A DNA stretch of 64,000 bases from Brevibacillus_F sp035644815 (GCA_035644815.1 DASQNU010000285.1:3521-67520); one strand, 5' to 3'; positions 26,616 to 34,661 are shown, counted from the stretch's first letter. The notes: generated from the letters alone by a model not told the origin. Made by a program: numbers and translations.

Positions 26616-27401
26616 CTAAAGATTCGTGGTAGAGGTGATTGAAATAACTTTACTTACAATTTCAACATCTATAATCTTTTCTATAATGGGTTTGTAATTA
26701 GGGTTATCACTTGTAAAAATTATTTCCTGATCAATTCCAGGGTCAAACCCAGGCTCGTAATCCATTGGATAATACCTTTTAATAAACCCCTCAGATCTGT
26801 CAAATCTAGACACGGCAACAATTATATCTCCAGGTTTGATTTCAGCATTTTTGTCACAGCGAATAATTGAACCTTTAGGAATCGTTGGCTCCATTGAATC
26901 GTCTTCCATTTCGAGGATATATTCGTTAGGAGTTGAATTATTATCTTCTTGTTCTTCACCAAAGCTTATTTCATTTGGCAATCCTATGTTTACCCCTGAA
27001 TTATATGTGTGTTGACTAAGGTACTTCGAAAAATGTAAATCTGATAACCGGTTAAAATACACTTCTAACATTGCGTATTCTCTTTCACTTACTCTGTTCC
27101 TATAACTTGTAATTATTATCTCCTTCGTTGTTTTTACTAAGTTTTTAATAAAAATACGAATATAATCAGGTGCTTTCTCCAAATAAGCCTCGTATAAAAG
27201 CTCCTCAACCATTGAATAATCACATACTTTTGCAATTGCCTCATTAACTTCGTCCGAAGCAGGAGGTAATTTACCTGTTTTTAGTTTACTAATATATGAT
27301 TGGTCAATTTTCACACCAAATTCATTACATTTTTCCGCAATAGCTTTTAAAGTTAGGCCACTATCCTCAATCATTCTACTAAGCATTTCACTATAACTCA
27401 T
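26616..27401 (-). CDS. CI-like repressor with XRE helix-turn-helix and S24 (LexA-like) peptidase domain
   Basis: 261 residues from ATG at 27401, eight bases after GAAGG; an upstream in-frame GTG overlaps that site. The XRE domain (about 5-60) includes LTLKAIAEKCNEF and IDQSYISKLKTGKLPP. The C-terminal S24 domain has the Ser nucleophile in EMEDDSMEPTIPKGS and the Lys in EGFIKRYYP. Such repressors hold an element quiescent and are inactivated by RecA-stimulated self-cleavage. A clear Ala-Gly cleavage site is not evident. Divergent from the excision/replication genes. Confidence 0.85.
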   Translation of the reverse strand: MSYSEMLSRMIEDSGLTLKAIAEKCNEFGVKIDQSYISKLKTGKLPPASDEVNEAIAKVCDYSMVEELLYEAYLEKAPDYIRIFIKNLVKTTKEIIITSYRNRVSEREYAMLEVYFNRLSDLHFSKYLSQHTYNSGVNIGLPNEISFGEEQEDNNSTPNEYILEMEDDSMEPTIPKGSIIRCDKNAEIKPGDIIVAVSRFDRSEGFIKRYYPMDYEPGFDPGIDQEIIFTSDNPNYKPIIEKIIDVEIVSKVISITSTTNL

Positions 27402-27472
27402 ACTGAACACCTTCTATCCATTTAAATATTGTCATAAACACTCACAAAGTGACTAAAAGTTACATAAAAGTA

Positions 27473-27501
27473 TTGACAGTGAACAAGGTTTATTATACCT
27501 T
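27473..27501 (+). promoter_or_regulatory. Likely lytic-side promoter of the element, opposite the CI-like gene
   Basis: A consensus -35 TTGACA (27473-27478) is followed by A/T-rich sequence with possible -10 hexamers TATACC (27494-27499) or TACCTT (27496-27501). TCAC-AAA-GTGA and GTGAC-TAAAA-GTTAC dyads just upstream (27441-27463) could be repressor operators. Confidence 0.45.
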
Positions 27502-27544
27502 CTTATTGTAATAAAAAATCAAACGATGAATTTTAATTACAATA

Positions 27545-27733
27545 ATGGAGGTGATTAAAATACAGGTCAAGTCTAATTCTAATATAATTTCTTGCTTCAA
27601 TGAGATTGAGAACTATCTACAAATGCTAGCAAAGTCAAGAGCTATTCAAATTCAATTCGAGAAAAAGATTCTCGTGAAGATCGAGAAAGCACGGCAAGCC
27701 ATGGAAATGAGCGCAGCCGATACCAGCATGTAG
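27545..27733 (+). CDS. Small helical hypothetical protein of the element
   Basis: 62 residues if started at the ATG at 27545. That ATG is immediately followed by GGAGGTG, which itself looks like a ribosome binding site; a start at an ATA or ATT codon eight bases later would fit it better, so the true start is uncertain. The chain is helical and basic (FEKKILVKIEKARQAMEMSA) with no recognised family. First gene of the excision/replication side, directly before a large stem-loop region. Confidence 0.45.
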   Translation: MEVIKIQVKSNSNIISCFNEIENYLQMLAKSRAIQIQFEKKILVKIEKARQAMEMSAADTSM

Positions 27734-27761
27734 CAAAGCGGAATGCTGGCTTGGCCTTGAT

Positions 27762-27854
27762 ATGGAGTGGCGAGATGTGCCAGGCTGGTTTAGCGGACAG
27801 GCCCTTATTTGGCATGGCCGATAAGCCTGACCTGCACACTCGCAGAGGCTCCAT
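27762..27854. other. Large nested stem-loop in a GC-rich island (candidate replication origin or structured RNA)
   Basis: Four consecutive helices nest exactly: ATGGAG/CTCCAT (27762-27767, 27849-27854), GCGAG/CTCGC (27770-27774, 27839-27843), TGTGC/GCACA (27776-27780, 27834-27838) and CAGGCT/AGCCTG (27781-27786, 27824-27829). An inner GGCC/GGCC hairpin may form. The island is much richer in GC than the rest of the element and has no credible coding frame. Confidence 0.6.
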
Positions 27855-27901
27855 GTCAGGGCAGAGGCTTTACTCAATAGTTCGTTGGTTGGATTTCTTT
27901 C

Positions 27902-27927
27902 AGGCGCACCCCATATAACATGCGCCT
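27902..27927 (+). other. Candidate oriT/nick-site hairpin at the 5' end of the NicK-like gene
   Basis: AGGCGCA (27902-27908) and TGCGCCT (27921-27927) are perfect arms around the loop CCCCATATAACA. From memory, the ICEBs1 and Tn916 oriT hairpins also have loops ending in CTAACA, and the ICEBs1 site overlaps the start of nicK. Assignment is by analogy. Confidence 0.5.
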
Positions 27928-29023
27928 CTCAAATTACATCCCAAAGGTGGTAGATGCCTTGATCTTAAAGGGTTTTGACACTTTAGAATTCGGATTAAAA
28001 ATCGAAAGTTATGAATCTGCTCTAAGACCTTACCTAGACAAGTTTAAAAAACTAAAAGAAGAAGCCCACGAATCCGGTATTGAGAAATCAATATTTATTA
28101 ATGATCTCTTTCTAACGGTCCATCGAACTGGAAAGCGTCTATATCCTTATAGATTGTCTTGTGATGACTATACTATTTTTTTTGCTGATAAGGAATTAAA
28201 AACAAATCCACCAGTATTCGTCCATTTCTATTCAGGTTATATATGGTCCTACGGCTTGGATGATGCATATCAAAAATTTATCGAATGGTTTAAGTACATC
28301 ACTGAAGCTGTATATAGTAACCAAGTTTCTCGTGCTGATCTGTGTGCCGATACTGATAAAGCAGTTTTCAGGGAAATTGATTTTAAGGGTATAGTTACAA
28401 GGGCTCAAAAAAAGGATATGTATCCAGATAGTTTACATTTGAATGGAAGGAAATTTTCTGGCTTTACAGTTGGAAAAGGAAGTCCAATATCTGCTCGTAT
28501 TTATAACAAAACATTGGAAATCAAACGGTCGGGAAAAGAGTGGTTTAAAAAAATATGGCATGAATATGGCTGGATTGAAATGAAGGAGGTATGGAGAGTC
28601 GAATTCCAACTTCGAAGGGAGGTGCTAAAAGAGTTTTCGATTAACACCATTGAAGATTTATTGGAAAAGGAGAATGGTTTATGGGCGTACCTCACACAAG
28701 ATTGGTTAACGATTAGACAGCCATCTCAAGATAATGTCTCACGTTGGCGGATAAAACGGAAATGGCGCATTATTCAAGAAGGGGGATTAAACTATATGGC
28801 ATCCCCACTTACCCGAGACTTAGTTAAGGAAGGGAATATGATGCAGCTGCTCAGTCAAGGATCAGGCCTACTGCTATCGATTGCGGCAGTTGGCAATCAC
28901 TCTTCTCTTGATGAAACAACTAGACTGTTTCAATCATGGGCAGAGATCGGATTAACCAAAAAAAACACGTCTTTCCAAAAAGAGAAAGAACGTAGAAGAA
29001 AAAAATACTTACTTACTGATTAA
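27920..29023 (+). CDS. Replication initiation factor/relaxase of the Rep_trans (NicK-like) family
   Basis: 367 residues from ATG 27920, but that codon sits in a hairpin arm with no binding site. A TTG at 27959, eight bases after AAAGGTGG, begins ILKGFDTLEFGLKIESYES, where family members usually start, and is the likelier start. Conserved parts: DLFLTVHRTGKRLYPYRLSC, PPVFVHFYSGYIWSYG, NQVSRADLCAD (metal-binding acidic residues) and ISARIYNKTLEI (Tyr in the active-site segment). These proteins nick their origin to start rolling-circle replication and, in ICEBs1-type elements, DNA transfer. Followed by xis-like and int genes. Confidence 0.8.
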   Translation: MRLSNYIPKVVDALILKGFDTLEFGLKIESYESALRPYLDKFKKLKEEAHESGIEKSIFINDLFLTVHRTGKRLYPYRLSCDDYTIFFADKELKTNPPVFVHFYSGYIWSYGLDDAYQKFIEWFKYITEAVYSNQVSRADLCADTDKAVFREIDFKGIVTRAQKKDMYPDSLHLNGRKFSGFTVGKGSPISARIYNKTLEIKRSGKEWFKKIWHEYGWIEMKEVWRVEFQLRREVLKEFSINTIEDLLEKENGLWAYLTQDWLTIRQPSQDNVSRWRIKRKWRIIQEGGLNYMASPLTRDLVKEGNMMQLLSQGSGLLLSIAAVGNHSSLDETTRLFQSWAEIGLTKKNTSFQKEKERRRKKYLLTD

Positions 29024-29049
29024 ATTAAACTAATTTAGAGGGGATTACA

Positions 29050-29250
29050 ATGGATTATAAAAAAATCACGACTGTGGAGGATTATCCACTTGTTTTACAC
29101 GCTCACCATCTTGCTGAAATAATTGGTGTCTCTAAAAGAATTGCATACGAGATCATGGAGAGAACGGGTTTTCCGTTAATTCGAATTGGTCGCTGCAAAC
29201 GAGTATCACGTGACGCCTTTTTTAAGTGGTTAAACGAACAATATATTTAA
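29050..29250 (+). CDS. Excisionase-like helix-turn-helix protein
   Basis: 66 residues starting after GAGGGG. The segment LHAHHLAEIIGVSKRIAYEI and IRIGRCKRVSRDAFFKWL is the MerR-like HTH_17 pattern of Xis/DNA-binding excisionases. It lies 16 bp before the integrase gene, the usual order in elements with Tn916- or ICEBs1-like recombination modules. It likely bends the ends for excision. Confidence 0.8.
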   Translation: MDYKKITTVEDYPLVLHAHHLAEIIGVSKRIAYEIMERTGFPLIRIGRCKRVSRDAFFKWLNEQYI

Positions 29251-29266
29251 AAACAAAGGAGATCAC

Positions 29267-30403
29267 ATGAAGGGATACTTCCGAAAACGAGGAAAGACTT
29301 GGTCTTTTACTATCGATATAGGACGAAAACCCGATGGTAAAAGAAATCAAAAGACAAAAAGCGGGTTTAAAACTAAGAAAGAAGCTGAACAGGCTTGCGC
29401 AGAAATGATCTCTCAATTAACGAAAGGTGATTTTATTGAACCCAGCAAGAAAACCATTAGAGAAGCTATGATCTCTTGGTTAGAAATGACACTTAAACCC
29501 TCAATACGTGTGTCTACATTTGATAATTACTCAAAGGCAATATTAAAAAGAATTATTCCCGCTATAGGGCAATACAAAATTAAGGATCTACAAGTAGAAG
29601 ACATTCAGAGATTCTACTTGGGTCTCATGGGAGAAGGTCTGTCCCCAGAGTATATAAGATACATCCATTCCATTCTAAAGAGCTTCTTCAAGCATCAAGT
29701 CAGAGTACAGAATATTGCGAGAAATATTGTCGATCTAGCTGTTCCTCCCCGTATCAAACGGAAAGAACAAAAAACCTGGACTATAGAGGAAGCTGTCAGG
29801 TTCCTTGAAACGGCTAAAAAGGCCAATAAGACTTACTACATAGCCTATTTACTTGCCCTATACACTGGTTTGAGAAGGGGTGAAATCCTCGCGCTTAGAT
29901 GGAAAGACTGTGATTTAATCCAAGGAAAAGTTAGTGTCTGCCAAACACTTTATTATGGTAATCAAAAGTTCCTGTTTCTAGAACCGAAAACAAGCCGTTC
30001 GAATCGGTTGATCTCGATCCCTGACACGGTTATTTCTGAACTCATAGAACATCATGAAATAACAAAAAAGCGACAAAGTGAGTTGGGATCATCTTATGAA
30101 AACTATGATTTAGTTGTTGCAAATGAGATTGGTCAACCAATTAACCCCAGAACCCTAACTGGTCATTTTAGACAGAGTATTAAAAAAGCCAATGTTCCTT
30201 TGATTCGTTTTCATGACCAGCGCCATACTCATGCAACAATACTTTTGAAACTTGGAGAACATATCAAAATTGTTTCAGAGCGATTAGGACACACAAATTC
30301 GGCTATGACGATGAATGTATATAGTCACGTGACTCCCGATATGCAATATCAAGCTGCCGTAAAATTTGATACAGCATTCAAAAAAATTAAAGAAAGGAAC
30401 TGA
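29267..30403 (+). CDS. int: Tyrosine recombinase (site-specific integrase)
   Basis: 378 residues. The N-terminal arm-binding domain (GYFRKRGKTWSFTIDIG, then TKSGFKTKKEAEQACAEM) is of the AP2-like type, which binds arm sites such as the TGTGGTCA boxes at the element ends. The core-binding helical domain covers about 65-160. The catalytic domain has Arg in LYTGLRRGEILALRW, HxxR in FHDQRHTHATILL, His in RLGHTNSAMT and the Tyr nucleophile in MNVYSHV. All key residues are present, so it is probably active. It is the likely cause of insertion into rlmCD, about 1.7 kb away. Confidence 0.92.
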   Translation: MKGYFRKRGKTWSFTIDIGRKPDGKRNQKTKSGFKTKKEAEQACAEMISQLTKGDFIEPSKKTIREAMISWLEMTLKPSIRVSTFDNYSKAILKRIIPAIGQYKIKDLQVEDIQRFYLGLMGEGLSPEYIRYIHSILKSFFKHQVRVQNIARNIVDLAVPPRIKRKEQKTWTIEEAVRFLETAKKANKTYYIAYLLALYTGLRRGEILALRWKDCDLIQGKVSVCQTLYYGNQKFLFLEPKTSRSNRLISIPDTVISELIEHHEITKKRQSELGSSYENYDLVVANEIGQPINPRTLTGHFRQSIKKANVPLIRFHDQRHTHATILLKLGEHIKIVSERLGHTNSAMTMNVYSHVTPDMQYQAAVKFDTAFKKIKERN

Positions 30404-30522
30404 CAGTATTCTTGAAGCGGTACTCATAGGGCCATAGATATCAAGGCCGGCCATTACGTCAAAGAAGACTGATTGCCATCGATTCATCGATTATAACAAA
30501 TAATTTTAAGGAGAATTATTAT

Positions 30523-30798
30523 ATGAAAGAGATGGTTTTTGAAACAGTCTCAGGAGATAGATTTATCGGGATATCGGTGAAACCGTCTGATGAATCCATT
30601 TAAGAATCTTTGGGTTTTCCCGATCTATTTGCCAGAGAATCTTTTGACGGTATATTCATTTATCGTACTAGAGCAAACAAGATTATTTTTCTCAGTAATT
30701 CGGAGATTGCCCGAACGAGACCAGTGACCATTTTTGATACTGAATACGATTCTTCACGTAGCCTTAAAAATTGGAGGAATAAAAATGAGAAATAAATC
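30523..30798 (+). pseudogene. Small cargo gene interrupted by an in-frame TAA
   Basis: An ATG at 30523 follows AAGGAG and encodes 26 residues (KEMVFETVSGDRFIGISVKP and on) before TAA at 30601-30603. The same frame stays open beyond it (SLGFPDLFARESFDGIFIYR ... KNWRNKNEK) to 30798, giving about 91 codons in all. The single nonsense codon suggests recent inactivation; a restart at TTG 30610 lacks a binding site. Not recognised by family. The next gene overlaps its end. Confidence 0.45.
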
Positions 30799-31207
30799 AA
30801 AATTTGAAAAAGTGATTTCAGAACTGGGGTTCAATACAGATGCACCTATTAACTCTACTTCAAATATAAATTTAGAGACTGGGAAGACGAACCTAGCATT
30901 CATTATGCAGGGAGATAGCGATGTACTTTGGAATTCGGACTTAGGGTTAGCTGCAATCCGACATTTAATAGAGGTTAATGATAATCAATATAGTCATGCT
31001 GAACCTGAAATCTATGAAAAATATATACTTCAAATTTTGGATTCAATTGGTTCTGTAATTAAATGGAATGCGCCATATGAAGGTAAAAATATTAATGTAG
31101 TCAAAAGATTCATTGAAGATTCTTTAATGTCAAATGCATTTACGGAAGCTGAAGAGGAGGGTTTGATTAATAAAACCGATGATACTGATGATTCATTTTT
31201 TGATTGA
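30785..31207 (+). CDS. Hypothetical acidic protein of the element
   Basis: 140 residues from ATG 30785, seven bases after TTGGAGG. It is acidic and mostly helical in the second half (EIYEKYILQILDSIGSVIKW), with an acidic tail (NKTDDTDDSFFD). No signal peptide or catalytic motif; not recognised. It lies behind the interrupted small gene and probably shares its transcript. Its position beside an integrase, in a slot often holding cargo, suggests an accessory role, possibly an immunity or antitoxin-like protein, but nothing in the sequence proves this. Confidence 0.55.
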   Translation: MRNKSKFEKVISELGFNTDAPINSTSNINLETGKTNLAFIMQGDSDVLWNSDLGLAAIRHLIEVNDNQYSHAEPEIYEKYILQILDSIGSVIKWNAPYEGKNINVVKRFIEDSLMSNAFTEAEEEGLINKTDDTDDSFFD

Positions 31208-31275
31208 AATGATTATTGAGTGATCTCCAATTATTGCTGATTGCTGAGTAGCAAAGAATGTGGATTTGGAATGGG

Positions 31276-31308
31276 TTCCCTCTCGGTGCCCTAGGCGGCG
31301 AGAGGGAG
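31276..31308. terminator. Hairpin between convergent cargo genes
   Basis: TCCCTCTCG (31277-31285) pairs perfectly with CGAGAGGGA (31299-31307). There is no good T run on either side, so it may be a weak terminator. Confidence 0.5.
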
Positions 31309-31334
31309 CAATATTATAGATTAAAATAGATGCC

Positions 31335-31961
31335 CTATTTTAGCTTTTCCCTTCTCCATCTTCCTATCATGTCATGTACCTGGGCACCGTTTATAAGCCT
31401 AATATTTAATGATTCCGCTGCTTCTATTGCGGCTCTTGTAAAATGGCTTGTAGTGACAATCCAGGCATCATAGCACCCATGCACTTGTTTACCAGCTTTT
31501 AATCGTAGAACAATATCATTTCCAACATTCTTCTTCCACCGTTTACATTGAACAGCAATTTTATACCCCTTCTTATCTTGGAGGATTAGATCAACTTCAT
31601 GATCCCCAGAACCGCCAACACGTTTAACTTTATATCCTTTGTCAGTGTAAAACTGCTCCATTAAGCATTCAAAATCGGTTCCTGACATTTGATCAATACC
31701 TACCGTTAACAAATCGTCTGAGTTACTAGAGTTCTTTATTTGTGATTTCAGCGTTGGTTTTCTAGCTACTTTTTTTTGCGTCCCTGCTCGTTCTAAAAAG
31801 CTTCCAAATGCTCCATTAAACAAAGCACATACTATAAGAGAACCAAAAAAGAAATACATCCCCAAATTCAAATAAAAACATACACTCATCAAGATAAGCA
31901 TGAGGATCCCTGTAAGCGCACTAGTAATATTTTTCTTATCACGTTTTGACAATTTCCTCAT
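31335..31961 (-). CDS. Membrane-anchored Mrr-type restriction endonuclease
   Basis: 208 residues. Two N-terminal membrane helices (about 13-50, ITSALTGILMLILMSVCFYL then FFFGSLIVCALFNG) are joined to an Mrr_cat domain: QMSGTDFECLMEQFYTDKGY, GGSGDHEVDLILQDK and IAVQCKRWKKNVG, giving the Asp and QxK of the PD-(D/E)xK site. Mrr proteins cleave methylated or foreign DNA. The membrane anchor points to action on incoming DNA. It is the last gene before the right end of the element. Confidence 0.8.
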   Translation of the reverse strand: MRKLSKRDKKNITSALTGILMLILMSVCFYLNLGMYFFFGSLIVCALFNGAFGSFLERAGTQKKVARKPTLKSQIKNSSNSDDLLTVGIDQMSGTDFECLMEQFYTDKGYKVKRVGGSGDHEVDLILQDKKGYKIAVQCKRWKKNVGNDIVLRLKAGKQVHGCYDAWIVTTSHFTRAAIEAAESLNIRLINGAQVHDMIGRWRREKLK

Positions 31962-32035
31962 AAACTCTTATTCCCCCATATGGCATATCTGTCTACAGAT
32001 TATTTAAATGTAATTTGTAGAGAAAACAAAGTCAT

Positions 32036-32054
32036 TGTGGTCAATCTGTGGTCA
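32036..32054 (+). other. Right pair of integrase arm-type sites
   Basis: TGTGGTCA at 32036-32043 and 32047-32054, 11 bp apart, in the same orientation as the left pair at 22755-22774. Confidence 0.6.
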
Positions 32055-32082
32055 ATAAAAGAAATAAAAAATTTACTCAAAT

Positions 32083-32114
32083 CAAAAACCCCTGATCTCT
32101 CAAGGGTTTTCTCC
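32083..32114 (-). terminator. Terminator of rlmCD supplied by the element
   Basis: AAAACCCCT (32086-32095 region) and AAGGGTTTT (about 32102-32110) form a stem followed on the minus strand by TTTTTGATT. It lies just beyond the rlmCD stop and inside the right end of the element. Confidence 0.6.
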
Positions 32115-32116
32115 AT

Positions 32117-33547
32117 CTATTTACGCTCTAACAAAGCCACCGACTCCACATGCCCCGTATGCGGAAACATATCCACCGGCTGCACTTCCACCACCGCATA
32201 CTCCACCGCCAGCATCTTCAAATCCCTCGCCAGCGTAGACGGATTACAGGACACATACACCACCCGCGTCGGCTTCATCTGCAGAATCGTCGTCAACAAC
32301 GCCTCATCACAGCCTTTGCGCGGCGGATCCACCACGATCACATCCGCCCGAATGCCTTTCTCCTTCCAGGCGGGAATCACCACCTCGGCTGGCCCTACCT
32401 CAAAGCTCGCATTCTCAATCCCATTGAGCGCGGCATTCCGGTTCGCATCCGCAATCGCCTCAGGCACAATCTCCACGCCATACACCCGTTTCGCCTTCTG
32501 CGCCAGAAAGAGAGAAATCGTCCCGATCCCGCAGTAGGCATCGATCACATTCTCCTCCCCGCTCAGCCCGGCATACTCCAGCGTCTTCTCATACAGCACC
32601 CGCGTCTGCTCCGGATTCACCTGATAAAACGACCGTGCCGAGATGGCAAACTTGATCGGCCCGATATAGTCATAGATGACATCGTCGCCCCAGAGCGTCT
32701 TCGTCTCGTCGCCAAAAATGACATTCGTTTTCCGCTCGTTGATATTTTGCACGATGCTCTTCACAGCAGGCACTGCGAGGCGAATCGCTTCGATCAACTG
32801 CTCCCGACGCGGGATAAACGCTTCTGTGGTCACCAGCACGACCATGACGTCTCCCGTACTCGCCCCAACCTTCGCTACGACATGACGCAGCAGCCCAGAA
32901 TGATTGACCTCGTCATAAGCAGGAATCTCCAGCTTCGACGCGATCCGCTTGACGGCAAGCACCACTTCATCGTTAGCTTCGTGCTGGATCAGACAGGCAT
33001 TGATATCGATAATGTCGTGAGTCCCTTCCGCATAAAAGCCGGCGATCAGTCCGCCTTCCCGCTCGCCGATCGGCACCTGCGCCTTGTTCCGATAACGCCA
33101 CGGGTTGTCCATGCCCAGTGTCGGATGAACCGGAATCGCTCCTTCTCCCTCCACCGAAAATCCACCAATGCGTCGTAGATTGTCCTTCACGATCTGCTGT
33201 TTGTGCAGGAGCTGTTGGGCATAGTCCAGATGCTGCAGGGAGCATCCCCCGCACTGGTCAAAGACCGGACAGGGCGGCGCCACCCGGTTAGCGCTAGGCT
33301 GCAGGATTTCTTGCAAATCGGCAAAGCCGAAATTTTTCTTCGCATGGACAACGCGGGCGCGGATCCGTTCTCCGGGCAATGCTTTTGGCACAAAAAGCGT
33401 GTAGCCTTCGTACCGACCGACTCCGGCGCCTTCATGATTCAGCCCGGTCACCTCTAGCTCGACAACTTGTCCGAGCGATACGGGATATGTATGTTCACGT
33501 GCTGCTGCTTTCGGTGTAGCTCGTTTTTTCTTTGCTGTCTTTCCCAC
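32117..33547 (-). CDS. rlmCD: 23S rRNA (uracil-5-)-methyltransferase RlmCD (TrmA/RumA family)
   Basis: 476 residues from GTG 33547. A TRAM domain (VVELEVTGLNHEGAGVGRYE), a 4Fe-4S-type cysteine set (CPVFDQCGGCSLQHLDYAQQ with C further on), SAM site VIDAYCGIGTISLFLA, catalytic DPPRKGCDEALL and the nucleophile Cys in VVYVSCNPSTLARDL. It makes m5U in 23S rRNA; in Bacillus one such enzyme modifies two sites. The last four codons (ERK and stop) come from the integrated element, whose right repeat is the coding end at 32129-32158, so the protein is kept full length. Confidence 0.9.
   Translation of the reverse strand: MGKTAKKKRATPKAAAREHTYPVSLGQVVELEVTGLNHEGAGVGRYEGYTLFVPKALPGERIRARVVHAKKNFGFADLQEILQPSANRVAPPCPVFDQCGGCSLQHLDYAQQLLHKQQIVKDNLRRIGGFSVEGEGAIPVHPTLGMDNPWRYRNKAQVPIGEREGGLIAGFYAEGTHDIIDINACLIQHEANDEVVLAVKRIASKLEIPAYDEVNHSGLLRHVVAKVGASTGDVMVVLVTTEAFIPRREQLIEAIRLAVPAVKSIVQNINERKTNVIFGDETKTLWGDDVIYDYIGPIKFAISARSFYQVNPEQTRVLYEKTLEYAGLSGEENVIDAYCGIGTISLFLAQKAKRVYGVEIVPEAIADANRNAALNGIENASFEVGPAEVVIPAWKEKGIRADVIVVDPPRKGCDEALLTTILQMKPTRVVYVSCNPSTLARDLKMLAVEYAVVEVQPVDMFPHTGHVESVALLERK
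32129..32158. repeat. Right attachment repeat (att), within the 3' end of rlmCD
   Basis: Encodes the TGHVESVALL region of RlmCD on the minus strand. It matches 22610-22639 at 28 of 30 bases, 9519 bp apart. Confidence 0.7.
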
Positions 33548-33623
33548 TCCATCGATTCTCCTTACCTCTTATCTTTTGGAAAAACCGGAAACCCCAGGGG
33601 AGCAAGCCTGCGCTCACGAGCCC

Positions 33624-34514
33624 CTAGGGTACGAATACCTCAATATGTCCCGGCAGTGCCCAGCATTCACAGGGCAATTGACCACCCAGCTCACCGTCAA
33701 GATTAAGCTGAACGGCCTCATCGCCGAGCGAGACGGCCTTCAAATAATCCGTCTGAAAATGGAGGATGTGCGGGTCCCGCAGATGCTCTCCACGTATGGT
33801 CAAGGTCGCCAAGCGAATGATTTCCGGTAGGCTTGCCTTTTTTACGACGATGCAATCCAGCTTGCCATCGCTGATATCTGCACCTGGCGCAAGCTTGTCG
33901 AAGCCCCCGACGGAATGGCTGTTGGCGATCAGGAAAAGCATGATCTCGTCATCGATCACGACCCCTTGCCTTGTCTCAAGACGCATGCGTGTAGGGCGCA
34001 GCGATGGCAGCTTTTCCAGACCTTTCATATAATAGGCCAGCTGTCCGATCAAGGTTTTCATTTTGCTTGGTACTTCGTAGGTGAGTTCGGTCAACGAGCC
34101 TCCGCCCGCAATATTCATGAAATAACGATCATTGATCCTGCCCAGGTCGACCTTTTTCGTCTGGCCTTTGGAGATGATCCGGCAAGCCCTTTCCACGGAT
34201 CGGGGTACGCCGATCGCGCGGGCAAAATCGTTGCTGGTGCCGCAAGGGATAATGCCGAGGGCAGGGCGCCCCTTTTTCTCTGCCATGCCATTGACCACTT
34301 CGTAGATCGTGCCATCTCCACCAGCCGCGATGATGACATCGAATCCACGGGCAACAGCACGCTCTGCTTCCTCGGTCGCGTCATGTTCGCCTCTCGTCGC
34401 GAAGCAGGATGTCTCATATCCAGCCTCTTCAAGCAGGTTCAAGATGTCTGGGAGGCGGCGGCGGATGATTTCACGTCCTGAGCTTGGATTATAGATGAGC
34501 CGCGCTCTTTTCAC
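33624..34514 (-). CDS. dgkB: Diacylglycerol kinase (DgkB-like lipid kinase)
   Basis: 296 residues from GTG 34514, after AGGGACAGGA; this start gives KRARLIYNPSSGREIIRRRL as in DgkB, while an upstream ATG at 34559 adds 15 residues without support. The DAGK catalytic motif is IIAAGGDGTIYEVVNG, with PCGTSNDFARAIG, and the C-terminal NLDGELGGQLPCE. It phosphorylates diacylglycerol released by lipoteichoic acid synthesis, returning it to phospholipid. Next to rlmCD, as in B. subtilis (yerQ-yerS order). Confidence 0.9.
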   Translation of the reverse strand: MKRARLIYNPSSGREIIRRRLPDILNLLEEAGYETSCFATRGEHDATEEAERAVARGFDVIIAAGGDGTIYEVVNGMAEKKGRPALGIIPCGTSNDFARAIGVPRSVERACRIISKGQTKKVDLGRINDRYFMNIAGGGSLTELTYEVPSKMKTLIGQLAYYMKGLEKLPSLRPTRMRLETRQGVVIDDEIMLFLIANSHSVGGFDKLAPGADISDGKLDCIVVKKASLPEIIRLATLTIRGEHLRDPHILHFQTDYLKAVSLGDEAVQLNLDGELGGQLPCECWALPGHIEVFVP

Positions 34515-34661
34515 TTCCTGTCCCTTCTTCCGTGTTAAACGATTTATCTTTTTACTCATCTCATCATATCCTGTATAGCCAATTTTGGGAATCGCTATGC
34601 TGCACGTTACATGGTAAGATATACAAAAAGGACACTTTTTGTGTCAATGGAGGATAATCGG

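Larger units (their letters stand above)
22610..32158. mobile_element. Integrative element of about 9.5 kb in the 3' end of rlmCD, with defence cargo
   Basis: The ends share a 30-bp direct repeat (22610-22639 and 32129-32158, 28 of 30 identical). The right copy is the end of the rlmCD coding region. Two TGTGGTCA boxes sit inside each end, as integrase arm sites would. Inside are a tyrosine integrase, Xis-like protein, CI-like repressor and a NicK-like replication/relaxase protein with a candidate nick hairpin; no transfer machinery is visible, so it is probably mobilisable rather than self-conjugative. The DNA is clearly more AT-rich than its flanks. Cargo: an Abi/DRT-type reverse transcriptase, a DUF262-HNH protein and an Mrr-like nuclease. 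Confidence 0.8.

Noticed and set aside
27635..27877. Small minus-strand frames across the GC-rich island of the element
   Set aside because: No binding sites and no family features; the region is better explained by the nested stem-loop.
32150..33178. 342-codon plus-strand frame inside rlmCD
   Set aside because: It is antisense to the clear TrmA-family protein and is His/Arg-rich, as expected of a shadow frame in GC-rich DNA.
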